This document shows, piece after piece, positions 49,999 to 62,885 of a DNA stretch of 64,000 bases (position 1 is its first letter; every line of letters starts with the position of its first letter). Origin of the DNA: Tubulanus polymorphus (Eukaryota; Nemertea; Palaeonemertea; Tubulaniformes; Tubulanidae). The notes below the pieces were generated by a model that worked only from the letters and a program-made list of their open reading frames with translations, did no database searches and was not told the DNA's origin. The DNA is taken from contig NC_134030.1 of assembly GCF_964204645.1 (NCBI RefSeq), forward strand, positions 17,799,110 through 17,863,109. Direction: 5' to 3'. Position numbers and translations under genes: made by a program.

Positions 49999-51981
49999 AG
50001 ACACTCGGATCACCATCGCGGAAACAATATCTATATCAGCACCGGCCATGTCTTCTATCTAATTAATTCAATTAATCAAGAAATCCGTATACGCTAAATT
50101 AGAACATTAACTCTACGTCTTTCTTTCCTCGTTTCTAATTTATCCAATTAAGTAAAAATGAATCTTATTCTAACTTTTTAATCATACGGAACATTTGATT
50201 AAAGATACACCGACGACTTCGAAAAATTTCCTCTCGTTCTCCGCCTTTGAACTATTAAACTGCTATCCGACGTACAACCGTGAGATGATACAAATATTCA
50301 AATAGAGCGTATTTGTTGAAAGTGTATTTAATTCAGTGACGAATTTACCGAGGATAAATCTATCTTTAAGAAAATCTGCGTCGCAATTTCAGTGTTTGCG
50401 ATACATAAAGTATCAATACTTCGTAGCAAATATACAAATCTGATCCCGAAAATAAGGATGATGTTCCCTAGTAAACAGTCAACCCTCGATATACCAGACT
50501 CCCATATACCGCCAGGTTTAGTCCATGCACCCCGCTTTACCGCCATACCCTCTATACCGCCAAAATCGTTCTGCACCGATGTGGGAGGTATATCAGGGGT
50601 TGATCGTATATTGATAAGAATGAGCATGTCCGCAACTGTTAATGGTAAATCGTCTATAGTACCTACGAAATAGATTTTTCTGTTTACGATGTCCTCAGAT
50701 TGTTTTCGTCGAGTTCGATACCAAGTCTGGCTCTATAGCTCTGCTCAAAGCAGCCATGCACCACTCCAGTTTATATATCCTCATCGAATCGTTTACATCA
50801 ACGAAATACATTAGAAAAAAAAGATCATTCATATGTTATTGAAAATCTATTCGTTTCAACGAGATGTACATTCACACAAGTTTTGAAAATTCGATTGAAA
50901 ATCTTTAAAGTGAATCGTCTTTGAATGATTTGTGACAAAAACAAATTACGTTATTTATCAGAAAACATGAACATCGTTTAGGGTAGAAATAACATGATGC
51001 GTTTCAGAGTCCAAGTTGAAACTTTTATGTACATACGTTTTGATTATCTACTTAGGGCTAGTAGCCAACCATGTCTTGATTTTGAAGATAGTGGAACTTT
51101 TTATTGGAAGCGGAAATTTTTTTAAAGAAAGATGTTCCACATAGGTCGGGTCGTGGGACTTGAGGAGAACCCGCCTGGACGATTTTTGAAAATGAGATGT
51201 AAAGAGAAGCATTCTCACACCTTCAAGAATATTTGGGGTGAAAATTGTATGTCTTTCTCCAAAAATTTTGCCTGAAATCAAGTAAGTTTGGAAGCATACG
51301 AATATTTTGAACATAAGCAAATGAAAATGTGTTACCAATGAATGAAAGTTATGAAATCGTGGTTCAAATTTTCTTAAGGCGGTCATCTGAGTGGAACTTC
51401 GTTGAGTGTTCCGATTTACCATTCACAATGCCGTATTTTGAACTGTGGAAATAAAGCAATTCAGTGGGAAACTGAGTTAATCAAGACATGGACCTCGCCA
51501 GTATTTTCTGTCCATATATAAATACTATCATATACAAATGTGATTGTCACCTAAACAATGCAACGACATTAATAAATATACATATACATACATTTATCAT
51601 TACTTTCATCATGCATGAAGCATTGATTTACATTTTTCCCAGACAGACACAGGTCGACGGTAAGATTATCCGGACGTTCGGTAGAAGCAGGGAAGTGTGA
51701 TCTGATACAGCGGGAAACTGTGCCGAGGATTGTTTTGCCTGCGGGTGCGATGGGAAGCCGCCAATGCTATTGTGGCAATCGATGATTCCTCATGTTGCAA
51801 GCAAATATCCGCCGGGTGTCGCTAGTGTAGATGATAAATCAATCTCGTATATGTACGACGTTCGGAAGCTTTCTCGGTTAATGAAGACATAAATCTGAAT
51901 TGCTACAAGTATCGACATTTTAAAAATCCCTATTCTGCATCGGAATGCAGAGCTTAACTACAAAATGACGTCGATAGGAAC
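49999..51981. other. Intergenic; contains a pogo/Tigger-like MITE
   Basis: 50476-50606 begins CAGTCAACCCTCGATATACC and ends GGTATATCAGGGGTTGATCG, an inverted pair like pogo/Tigger ends, with internal TATACCGCC repeats. 51756-51835 is a fragment of the GGGGTACCCGC MITE family. The 124-codon minus-strand frame at 51048-51422 has no domain. Confidence 0.45.
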
Positions 51982-54900
51982 TGGCGGATTTAGCCTACTT
52001 CACTTGCCGCTAATGCGGTAGTCAACATTTTTCCTCTAACAACATTTTATTTATTTCATGGATGGACTTGACTTAGCTGATTTCTTGGAAAAAAGTACCC
52101 ATATTAAAACAGGATTTTTCTCTTCCAAAACCCATGAAATGTCATCTCAGCACTATAAATTTTTCAAAATTTTCATTATAATGTTGGTTTAATTTGATAT
52201 TTGATAAATCCTTAAATTTGTTGGTTCCAAACAGATGAGTACAAATATTTAAGTAGTATACTTACTCAGCATTTTTAATAGCCAATCTGGAGAATCCGAT
52301 AATAATGCCTAGAAATGCGAATATTTTCATATGAATCAAATGTTAACTCATATCTATAAATTCCGCAGTCACTTTTCTACCCCCTTTTTCAGACCTTACC
52401 ACGTTCCACTCTTGCATGGATTCGAAGCTAATGGTATCGAGAGACTCTGCCAAATTTCTCTCACGCTGGTATTTGGATCTGATAGCATCGAAAAACTTTA
52501 TCATATTTCCCCCTCGCAAGAATTCGAACCTGATAACATAGCCAGACTTTACCATATGTTCGTCCCTCGAAGGGATTCGAACCAATTTACATAACGAGTC
52601 TATGTCATGTCTATAAGGGATTTGAAGAATGTCGGGGTTCTTGCTTATCATGTTCGAATCACCAATCTTAATACTTACGTTGCAATGAACGGGTGAGTAC
52701 TCTCTCTTCTAGCGAAATGTTTGCTAGAAATAAACGGTGAATATATTGAAGCAAGAATCCATGAATTATTTAAACAGGCTTCGGCTTGAACAGGAGTGAA
52801 GAGATATTAACACGTTTGTTAGATGAGAGCAAATATTTCATAATTCACATCTGTTTTACCAAACACGGAAGTGTTTCGTCGATTATTGATTGTAAATCTA
52901 CTCAGCACTATATAATTTTGTACATATCGAAATTTATCGAAGAACTTTCCTTTAAGTTAAATGTACTGTCGTTTTAGTGTTATTAGTAAAAAGCTTTGGG
53001 ATAGTTGACCAAAAGTTGGCTAGAGTTAACAAGTGAATAGTTGACTTGGTGATTATTTAAAATTCATTGTTATTATGATATTTTATCCACCGGTTATCTT
53101 TTACCAATTTTTGAGCAACTTTGAAAATGAACTAATTTTGACAACGAAAGACTGCGAATTCGTTAAGAAAAGACCATATTTTCGTCAACTAACTGAGTTC
53201 CGAAGACAGATGCAAAATGACTTTAAAAATTTGACGAATATTTTTTTCGAAAGTGTAAAGAATGTATTTTTGCGGTAATGCCGTCGATCCCTTCCCGAGT
53301 TCTCGCGGAAAGCTCCGCGGACAGGCCACGTTGAAGGACTGGGTGAATAATACGTATCCAAGAAATCTAGTCTTCTATATAATTCAATTAAAAAACATTA
53401 ACTAAACTCATTTTGGTGTAAATACACCGCAACGTCTCTACATATGCAAATGTCATTCACAGACTGATGATAGAAAAAATCTGGCACCTGGGATTGGTTA
53501 GAAAACAGGCTTTGTGATACGTGTAACTGTGTGGAAGATGAGCTGCACTTCATACTAACGTGTAGCAAATTCAACAACCCCATGACGAAATTTAATTTGG
53601 TAAATGTCGGTGCAAATGATATGAATGGAAATTTTGATGATGTAGGTACGTAGTCAAACGGAATTGGTAAATTTGGGAAGTACGTTCGATCGGGATATGA
53701 ATATTATATTCAATTGATGCTTGAAGGTACGGTACTTGTCCAATGCACTGTTCCTATAAATATTTTTGAAATTCTGGTATTGTATATAAAGCATACATTG
53801 TTTTCTTTTTCTCCTGATTTGTTGTTCATGTCATTTGATTCGGGCTCGGACAAACCCCTCTTTAGTGAAAGTTCCCCTTTTCAAATGACGCCTATTTTCT
53901 AAATTTTCAAAAAAAATTTCTCGAAAATTAGAAAGGGCACATGAAGTCGTTCCCATCAATCACAAACGTACAAAAGGATTTTTAGAGGTGATAATTTCAA
54001 AGAAAAAGACACATTCAGTCGTCTATCAATACCGAAAAAAACAAGAAAGGGTACTTTTAGTCGTTTTTATCAATCTCAAAAGTAGGTAAGTGCAAATGGC
54101 CCCCCATGATCAATTCAGGATCAATTCTGAAGAATATGAAACGGAAAATAGGTAATAGATTGACAGAATAATAAAACGGAAAAAAATGTTAGTTGTTGAC
54201 ATCCAACAGGACAAAAAATGATATAATGTTTTGTGCGTAGAAATATGCGGATGCTGGTTGTAAAACACATTTTCCAGGTTGTCAGGCTCATAGGGTTTAA
54301 TCTTGAAGCGAGAAGTATATTCAATGCACATTCGAGAATTCTTTTTTAAGCGTGAATGTTAATTGTACAATACAAAGTCTGTGGTTCTATCACTCACATT
54401 TGATAACGTACCACAGTATAATTTACCAATGCTTCAAGCCCACTTGGGTCCCTTGTTTTGTTCTGTCTAGTCATATCAAGGATTGTATAGGTCACAGCTT
54501 GCTTTGTTTCCAAACCAATAATTCGTAAGGACATGGAAAATTTGTCGTCAAAGAAACACAGTAAATTTAAACAGTGAAAATAGTTGAAAGTAATACCCAT
54601 TTGAAATGAGAAAATGTATTACAGACTATAAGAATTTTCAAGAATTACGAATACTTATCATCCGACATTTGTCAATATGTTTTAAAAACAATTTCTGTCC
54701 CGGAGCTGGTGGTGGAATGCCATATATTATACTTTTACAACACGACGTACGTATCGTGGTATGTTTAAGCAATCAGATAGATGGGTTATCTATACACTGA
54801 TAGTATCGAGCACTGAAGCTATATTGAGTAAGATATGTAGGCAAATGAGCTATTCAGTATCGTGATGATCTGGGATTTTACCTTGAATTTTATGAGGAGT

Positions 54901-55990
54901 TATTGACACTACATATTGAAATTCCTGAGTGCTAACGGGTTAAATTGTTGACCTATCTTTAACTGAAAACGCTAGTCGCTTTTGATAGCGATGATGAGTC
55001 TATTGTATAAAATCGTGTAAATCTTAGGAGTAGGTTGATATTAGGATATTCTAATTTAATATTTTGCATCACACACGCACGTAATTTTTGACATCTCTCG
55101 TCCACTTAGTGCGTAAATTTGTAAGAGACCCACTATCGGGAAGGTAAGTTTAGTTTTTATTAAACTCTCTCCCGTCCGAAAATTTGTACATTTTGTTTAC
55201 CCTTTCCGCCAAAAAACCGTACCGGGAACGCATAGTATTTGAAAGCTCCCTTACCTTGTTCGATTTAACTCACTTCTGGGTATCGAATCTCCTTCATCCA
55301 GTGATATTCTAAACACATTATGAGTAGAGTCAACTCTAAGTGTAAACTAAAACAGTCCATCTAACGAATCAATGCGTAGTTAACGAATGCAACGAGTCAA
55401 ATGAGGCAAAATTGAGAAGACTTCAAATATGATTGTTTAACTTTGAGATAAGATTTTTTTCTAAAGCCAACCACGCCCAACCTGCTAGCTATTTCTATAT
55501 CAACGGACAACGACAAGCTAGTCGCAAACTGTTCGCCGAATAACAATAAGAAACCATATATATTGATACGCAGGATCTGTCCCTTCCCTTTGCGGTAAAG
55601 ATAGCTGACGCTTTTGGGTATGGATGATCAAATATAGTCAGACATATCTAAAACTTCTTTTAACCATCAAAAATTATTGTGGATTCAACAAAAGGGAGCA
55701 ATAGAAAACAAAACAAAAGCTTAACATTATTGCTAGGGATAAAAGTAGAATTTCAAATAATTTTCCTATAGACAATTAGACATAAGTTACTTGCGGTCAA
55801 AATTTGCACTATGAATACTCGGTCTCTGATTGGCTGGAATTCCTCCGATCGAAAGCAACTGTCGGGTTGGTTACCGTCGCAAGCCGGCTTTTGTCGAAAT
55901 GATTTAGGAGCAACTGGCGGCCTCTCGTAGGCCGCCAGTTGCCGCTAACCGGCGATATACCCAGTTTTGTCGGTTGGTGTCTTGTTTTGA
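51982..55990 (+). repeat. 4.0-kb segmental duplication, copy B
   Basis: Same sequence and orientation as 22180-26196; see there. It carries a second LINE tail fragment at about 53485-53632 and the 52-bp repeat at about 52387-52597. Left junction ...GGAAC|TGGCGGATTTAG; right end near CAGTTTTGTCGGTTGG. Confidence 0.9.
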
Positions 55991-56409
55991 ATATTTCTTT
56001 TCCGTGGACAAAAAATCATTTGAATAAATCTGATCTAACATTAGGATGGATTTGTTTCAACTTGAATCGGGTTGTTGTATCTTCAGGTAAACCTGCCAAT
56101 TCTATTCTAATTGTCTCGGCAAATGGCACAAATTCACAGCGGTAGTTTTCTGATGGTTTCTCACGTCGAATGGATGCCTGCAGCATACAATAAGGGAAAC
56201 ATTCTCGACTTTTGCAAAGGAATTCTATGATTCTAAAATCATGTGCAGTAGTATCACAGTGGATGAGTAGATTTTTCGATGAACTTTGAATGAATTATTA
56301 GACTTCCCAATCCGTATATAATCACAATACCACCCAAACACGCAAGCAGTACTTTCATTAAAGAGAAAAGCTCATTCAGATTGAAATGCAGAAGAAATCG
56401 GGCTTACTA

Positions 56410-57114
56410 CAGTAGACGCCGCTTACCTCGGAATTCTTGGGACTGGAAAAATTTTTCTGAGGTATGCGATTTCCGAGGTATATAAGGTCCGCAAATTTTG
56501 TCATAAAAAAAATTGTTGCTGACACGTGGGCTCAAATTATCCTTCTTATACTAATCTATGTTGAATAAACATTGTATACGTACCATATCTGACAGGTTTT
56601 TATTGTTATTTCAATCAAAACCTCATATCCCCCGGGAGATTTGACTTGTCATCTTTTATATAAAAACATCGTACTGTAGTACACTAAGTAAAGCCTACAT
56701 CCATTCAATTGACTATTCGTATTAAAGACAGCCGAGAACTAGCGCGACTGGCACGCTTCCAATTCTTACGATCATCAACATATCTATCGCAATACACGTG
56801 GTAACATAGTACAGATGTTGATTCACGTCGCGTCCAAGAACAGGTATTGCTGTTTCAAGTTGTTATGCAGTAGGCTAGGGATGCGTTTTTGAATAAATAT
56901 TGTCGGGACGATGCTCAGAATTTCCGAGGTACATGATTTTAGGACTCAATTTATGAAAAAAATCATTCTGAGGTATGCGATATTCCGACGTATGCAACTC
57001 CGAACTCCGAGGTTTTCATTTAAGAAATAATTGCATTAAGAAAAATATTTTAGATTTGTTCTGAGCTAAGCAATATTCCGAGGTGTATGACTCCGAGGTA
57101 TGCGGAGTATACTG
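56410..57114. mobile_element. 705-bp Tigger/pogo-like non-autonomous element, TA target
   Basis: Ends CAGTAGACGCCGCTTACCTC and, reversed, CAGTATACTCCGCATACCTC, flanked by TA on both sides (56408-56409 and 57115-57116). TTCCGAGGTATGCG-type boxes recur inside near both ends. No transposase frame is visible. Internal AATTATTCC-type sequence is unremarkable. Confidence 0.8.
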
Positions 57115-59233
57115 TACTAGCAACCCTGCCGGATCCTCGTTTGCCATGGTTAATATCCTCGATAGAACAGTAGCGCTGTACCTTTTCCCCGTTTGCATAA
57201 TCCAATCCGCACAATATTTCTAATACATAATATAATGATGAAATAGAGCCCTATGGGTTTCAACGTATGTTGCTCTGCTGAACAAGTGAATTATAATGAG
57301 GATGCATCTATAATTTGGATGAAATGTTTGTAGGCCAAAACATGTAGATTTATTCCATATTTGGGTTTAGGTTTATCTCGTACAGTCAATTCATCACACA
57401 GTCTGCAGAGTCTGTTGCTCCTCTGAACAAGCAAATAGACGATATCATTTTTGGGAGTCACGGGTAATTTTCCTTGGCGAAGAACTTAAACTGTTCGATC
57501 TATTCGCATTCGAATTTATTCGGACAATTTGAAAAGTATGTGGTGTATACCCGTGGAGGCCAAACGAACGTTGATAGCCGGTACCCGTGGAGACTGGGGA
57601 ATTTCCGGGGCGACCAAAATATGCAGCATCGCGAACTCGTGATCACTCGGGTACGAATTCTAGGCTCTATTAACAGGGCCACCGTGACTTCATGAGTAGC
57701 GCTGTTATGTAAATTTTTTTTGGATATAGTATAAGTTTATTATTCGAATTCCTGCCCACTGATTCGCTTATATATTGTTTGCCTTATTTTGCCCCCTATA
57801 ATTTTTTTTTTCAAATCCGTTTATAAGCGTTGCACTGATCTATACAATGATTGACTTACACTAAATTTCAAGGCCCAATTCTTCTCCACAGTGACACTAT
57901 TTGGTACGTAGTTTGCTATTGATATTTATATGCCCTCATAATTTGGATGACATATTTGCCGAAACATACTAATATGTATTCCATATCTGCGTAGGTTTTT
58001 AAGTTAATCTCGTACAGTCATGGTGGCCCCAATGCTCGTCTGAACTGGTGAATTAATGAGTAATCCTCTTAAAGTTTGGATAAATTTGATGCAGACAGAA
58101 ACATGTTGATTAATTTGAAAATTGAGGTTTAGTTTTATCTCATCCAGTCAATAATTCATCACTCTAACTAACGCCGGAGGTACAGCTTGTAAAATGAATA
58201 GATTTCCATCTGTGACGAAATTAGTGAACTATAGCCTACCATTGGCAGTCCAGTGAGGAAGTTCATGAAGATGTCTCAATGATTTTCCTCATTCAATCCG
58301 ACCCCCCCCCCCATTATCGGCCCGGTACTCGGAAAAACACCGAATCGGAAAACGCATAACGCCTAATTCCTGGAAAATGACCTAATTTCGTTACTGTGCT
58401 ATTTACTGAGACTCACAATCCAACTCAATTATAATCATCAACGGAACAGTTTGAAAATACATGTGTTTTACGCTTCACCACTCTATAAACTGCATGATAG
58501 GATGATGATAGAATGTCCGCCGTGCAAGCAAATACATAACGCGAAAACAAACGCCGCGCTTATAAACCGGCGTTCTTTTAATAAATTTGAAATCGGAATG
58601 CATAAATATAGTACAACCTACGCTCGTAGGTACAACGCACACAAAGACTGAAAAAATAGCCTTTCTCAAATTATCCCCGAATGACGGTTCACAATCACGC
58701 TTATGTGAACCTTATAGATTAGGCCTACCAAACCAATGATAGACTAAATAATGTCCAGCCCCTGAACTTCCTTGAACAAAATATAATAAACTATATGTTC
58801 CATACAGAAAATAAATGTCTTTTATTATCATAATACTCCGTGTCTTAATATGAAATAGTAATATAGATAAGCCTGTGTTTTGGTTGTATAACCAAACGAG
58901 CGTCGAAACGACAGTAGAAACGAAGATGGAACAAGCGGGCTCCACACACTCCTACGTGAACTATGTAACGTTGCGTACATAGTTCACGTAGGGATTTAGG
59001 TCAATCTCTTGGATGTTACTATGCGTTATGCGGTTTTCCGATTCGGTGTTTTTCATTAGGCGTTTTTCGGTACCGTCATCAGCCAATCAAATTCCGTTAT
59101 ATTTTAGCCCGGGTTTTCCCATTTATAGTTCTTCCGTGAAATCTACCTCAGCGTATACAACGAGCAATCTGATTGATGCCGTAAGTTTTCGTGCGGAAAA
59201 GCTGCACATGTACCTGCGCACCCGGTCTACTGT
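57115..59233. repeat. Dispersed repeats; no gene supported
   Basis: 57120-57180 is an inverted fragment of the GGGGTACCCGC MITE family. 57300-57430 and 57960-58290 belong to the CAGTCAATTCATCAC / CCTACCATTGGCAG family seen at 9-10.5 and 26.6-27.7 kb. A C-run lies at about 58303-58312. CTACGTGAACTATG / CATAGTTCACGTAG form a hairpin at about 58952-58990. The 73-codon frame at 57474-57695 has no domain. Confidence 0.45.
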
Positions 59234-59290
59234 GGCAGGGGTTAGTGCCGTAGCTGAGTCTAGCGATGCCATCAGGTTCGAATCCCTGCC
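59234..59290 (+). repeat. tRNA-derived SINE-like segment
   Basis: GGCAGGG and CCCTGCC pair as a 7-bp acceptor stem; between them are TAGTGCCGTAGCTGAGT, like a D-arm/A box, and AGGTTCGAATC, a good T-arm/B box. At 57 bases it lacks a normal anticodon arm, so it is a tRNA relic, not a tRNA gene. Confidence 0.55.
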
Positions 59291-59344
59291 GTGGGACGAT
59301 GATTCAACCCGGGGTGAGCATTTTGCTCAGGTTAAAATATGACT

Positions 59345-60168
59345 GTCTGGAATCGATTGAAGCTGTTGTAGGATTTATGAATTAATTCCATGATTAAGTT
59401 GTAAGCTGTACTTAAAACACCTGTAAGGCTCGCGTGATAAATTGACTGCGCGAGATCAACTTTAACCTAGATATTGAATAAATCATTGTCAACACATTAA
59501 CATACATATCATTCAAATAATGAGAAGCATCAACAATATTTCACGATATAGCAGAGCTAAATTTCGCTATATCCAGTATCAACACCACAATCTAAAGGCT
59601 AAATATGTAATCTATTTCTTTTTTTAGAAAATGGTTTGCATAGGCCAAGCGCTTTTTCAAACAAAAACAGACGAAAAGCAAATTTTCTCGAGGTCTACGG
59701 CAGATATTACTATCTTAAAAAAGACATTTAAGGCCGTTTGTAAAAATTCAGAAATCCACATGAGCCCCTCCCGAACAGGGCCAAGGTTTGACACGTGACA
59801 CATCCTAACAGAAGTCATTAGTCTATATTAGTCTATATTGTACATTGAATATTAATGATACATCAAAGATTTAATTCACAGATGATATTGAAAAAGCCGG
59901 TTACCGAACCAGGATCGAAATTTAATAGATATTTATTTCTAAAAGTCGCTAACATGTGTTTCCAAAACGACCATAAAAGGAGAACGATATTGTATAATTT
60001 CGTGTCAACACACGTCAAACGAAGAACTCTGTTCGAGTGTATCCTCACTGGTAACGAGGTAAGTGAAGCTATAGACGACGTGCTCAAATATTTCATTGCA
60101 TAGTAACATGTAGATGTAACTTCGAAGAGATGCAGCTCAGTCAATCTGAATGAATCATCTATTTCAGA
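59345..60168. repeat. Right arm of the inverted duplication (partner of 7.23-8.9 kb)
   Basis: Inverted matches: 59345-59530 with about 8750-8935, 59640-59700 with about 7690-7740, 59760-60150 with about 7250-7640. It includes the upstream flank of peptide gene copy 2. Confidence 0.65.
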
Positions 60169-60693
60169 ATGTTTACTAAAACTCTTTTCATCGCGTTGGC
60201 CTTGTTTATGGTCATTGGAATTGTCGCGGCAACTGAAGGTAGGCTTTAATAACTCGATTTAATTGCTACTAAATATGCTTTTCTAATTCCACAAAAACTT
60301 AGGTTAATGCTATGAAGCCTGAATTGGCACAGGACAATAGTTAAGATCTTACCCATTCAGTCCACGTGTTGTTCGCAAACGATATTTCGTCCGTCTTACA
60401 GCAGTCGACCGTTACTTTGTACTTGCGGATTGCTGCTTGCACTTATGTCGGGCACGATGACGCGCTGTCATGTTCACGAATGCAGTATATAAGGCCGAAA
60501 CTCGCTGGATTCGAAACCTGCTTGGTTTCGGGCCCGGATGTTTCTAATAAATCCGAGCTTATTTACAGGTGTGCGAAAGGTGAAGAGAGGAACCCCGTGT
60601 TGGTGCGGTAAAATAAAGGGTGTATATTACTGGCTCGGTAACCCATCTCCGTCAAATTGTTGTGGGCAGTGGCATGGGGCATGTTGCCATTAA
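60169..60693 (+). CDS. Secreted cysteine-rich peptide, defensin/BDS-like (copy 2)
   Basis: Same architecture as copy 1. Exon 1 (60169-60238) is a 70-base signal-peptide exon ending in phase 1 at GTAGGC. Exon 2 (60569-60693) follows GAGCTTATTTACAG, encodes a basic pro-segment ending Lys-Arg and a mature peptide of about 34 residues with six cysteines (C-x-C, 17 residues, CC, 6 residues, CC, one residue), and stops with TAA. The precursor is 64 residues. AATAAA follows at about 60723. Exon 1 differs from copy 1 by 4 of 70 bases, while the mature part has changed at roughly half its non-Cys positions and lost two codons. The cysteine layout suggests a beta-defensin fold as in anemone BDS/APETx peptides; the target and role are unknown. 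Both copies look intact. Confidence 0.78.
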
Positions 60694-61458
60694 CACAGGA
60701 GCTGGGGAGATGTGCAGATATTGAATAAACACGTTATGTTTGTGAAATCCAAAGAGTTGAAAAGAATCAGTCAACCTGCATGGTTGAATACTGCATATGC
60801 TGCGTGTTTTTTTTTTCTTGCGTTTTTCTGCCAACAACGCAGTGGTGTATCAGTCATTGCAAACACGAATTCAAAAGGATGTCTCGGGTTCGAGTCCTCT
60901 GATTTTCCGAGTTGTACCAATGACAAATGGAGGATAAACGGCCTGAGTTGCGGCGCGTTTGATCCTAGTCGGTATGAGTTTTGCATAAGCGGGAACAAAC
61001 GATGCTGGATGTTGATCATCATGCCATTATCATTTTTTAACAAGAGGGCGCAATGGAATCTGCAACGAGACGTATCACAACTCCCGAACAAACGAAATTA
61101 TTAAACCTGGCTCTATTTGCTAAAACATGAATGTTTGCAATATCCACCCGGAAATATATATCAGTCATGCGCGTCATTTTCGAAACTACCAAATAATCAA
61201 ACTCGATTTAAACGAGAGCCCCATGGGGCTTGACCTGGTTGCTTCACAAATTATAAAAGATCTCAAAGACCTGGGCTTCAATCAATTTCATACTTCGGAT
61301 GATCGACGAGCAGGCTTTTAAATCATTCCCATGACTTTTTTGCAGAAACTCGAATTAAATGGAAATATCAAGTCAGAGATTGCTTTTTTTCAAAATTATA
61401 GATGAACGATGAAAACACACCTTTTTCAACGTGGTGTTCTGGCGGAATCTCGGAGTGG
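60694..61458. other. 3' flank of peptide copy 2 and unassigned DNA
   Basis: 60880-60960 continues the inverted duplication (CAAATGGAGGATAAACGG) and contains GGGTTCGAGTCC, a B-box-like motif. The 130-codon frame at 60712-61104 runs through these repeats and is not convincing. Confidence 0.4.
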
Positions 61459-61770
61459 TCACCCGTGCTTCAAGCAGTTAGAAGCCTGTCTCCACTTGAA
61501 CCAAGAAATTATCCCGGAAATTTTTTTTTTAAATGCGTCAAATGAAACGATGTCAACACGCATTACATCATAGAACTCATGAGTTCTTTGATTAGATATG
61601 ATAATCACACAACTCATCATCCCTAGAATCCAGGCGAAGGTATCTAAGACTGAGATCGTTTCCGGAACCGTCGCTGTACCAGTGGAGTAGAAAAAAAACT
61701 CATAAATCATTTGTGCGATTCGTATTAAAGATATTTCTTCGATAACTGGAAAAACCACAATTTTTTTTAA
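61459..61770 (-). pseudogene. Possible rhodopsin-like receptor remnant (TM6-TM7)
   Basis: One frame of about 100 codons: a hydrophobic run RIAQMIYEFFFYS, a loop TGTATVPETIS, then VLDTFAWILGMMSCVIIIS followed by HEFYDVMR. This resembles the end of TM6, loop 3, TM7 with the NP of NPxxY lost, and helix 8 of a class A receptor. Weak on its own; its position beside the receptor pseudogene at 62.0-62.9 kb supports it. Confidence 0.35.
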
Positions 61771-62001
61771 ATTTCCCAGTAAATTAATTTCTCATAGTAT
61801 TTATTGATCCAAATAATGCTTTAGAATAAAATTGCAACAAAATACGTATTACTAAACTCGTTTCAATTTACATAAAATCTTACATGATTTATTCAACGAA
61901 GTTAGTTAAAATAATCATCATTTTAAATGCAAACAGTCATCTTGATCTGGCTTTTATCATAGTGAATTACGAATGGCACTTCGGGCCTTTTTACTACAAG
62001 T

Positions 62002-62885
62002 TTAAAGCCTATTGATGAATATCTTAGCTCCTTCTTTGACATCATTTCGAAAGTTTAGACTACACAAAAATATATAAGCATTGATAGCATGGTTTGCCTG
62101 ATAGAATACAAGACCGACTGCGTTACCAATTATTACAAATATTCCAAAAGCCAAATGTTCATCACAATGATTCATGTAATACAAGTATGTTTCTGTGCCA
62201 TGCTCATATTCTAAAATTCCAGTAAGAGCCGCAATAAATGACAAACCTAAAAATGCTACCGAGGTTGAAACTACTAAAATTGTGATTTTTTTTAGCCGTA
62301 GCCTGTTTTCTAGCGTCTTGCTTAATTGTGTCCATGCTAGCAGACTTTCTCACACCAACTATAATGAAACCATTTGCAACAACGACTATGACAAATGGAA
62401 GAAATAATGCTAGGATGTTATTAAGATTTGAATAGATTGCGGAACCAGTAAGATTTACAATCATGCAAGTTGTCCATTTACCACTGAGATCTAATATCTC
62501 TGTGAAAAGTTGATCCAGCAATGTTTATAATGACCAGAAACACACTTATAATGCCTATAGCTTTCTTAGCCCTTGTGACAGTACACAATATTACAGCTTT
62601 TAGAGGTTTGGAAACTGCTACTGCACGATCTATCGTCATCATGACCAGAATCCAGATGGATACTTGTTTAGGACAATTAGCGTGGAAAGCTTTCACTAAT
62701 TACATGGATCTGCTGAACTTCACTTGAGCTGCGTCCATCAAATAGGGCACCTCGACACTGTATATCGCGTATAAATCCGCATTCCTAAAGCTAACATATA
62801 GAAATCACCAGAACTATATGTTAATTTCTTATATGTTCGAAAAACGATAATTATCAAACCAATCAGACTTATTAGAGGAAACTCT
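62002..62885 (-). pseudogene. Rhodopsin-like (peptide-type) receptor pseudogene
   Basis: Read leftward from 62885: LISLIGLIIIVFRTYKKLTY (TM1 end) and SSGDFYMLAL (TM2); then a stop at 62700-62702; CPKQVSIWILVMMTIDRAVAV (TM3 with DRA for DRY) and TM4; a frameshift near 62510; WTTCMIV and LNNILALFLPFVIVVVANGF (TM5); a frameshift at an A8 run (about 62285-62292); ITILVVSTSVAFLGLSFIAA (TM6); and NAVGLVFYQANHAINAYIF (TM7, with NAINAYIF-like replacement of NPxxY) to the stop at 62002. At least one nonsense and three frame changes show it is dead. Nearest in style to FMRFamide-like peptide receptors. Confidence 0.8.

Noticed and set aside
51048-51422. 124-codon minus-strand gene
   Set aside because: No recognisable motif and no supporting signals; kept as non-coding.
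59234-59290. Functional tRNA gene
   Set aside because: Good acceptor and T-arm, but only 57 bases with no proper anticodon arm; better read as a SINE relic.
60712-61104. 130-codon plus-strand gene after peptide copy 2
   Set aside because: It runs through the peptide gene's 3' flank and B-box-like repeats shared with the inverted arm, so it is incidental.
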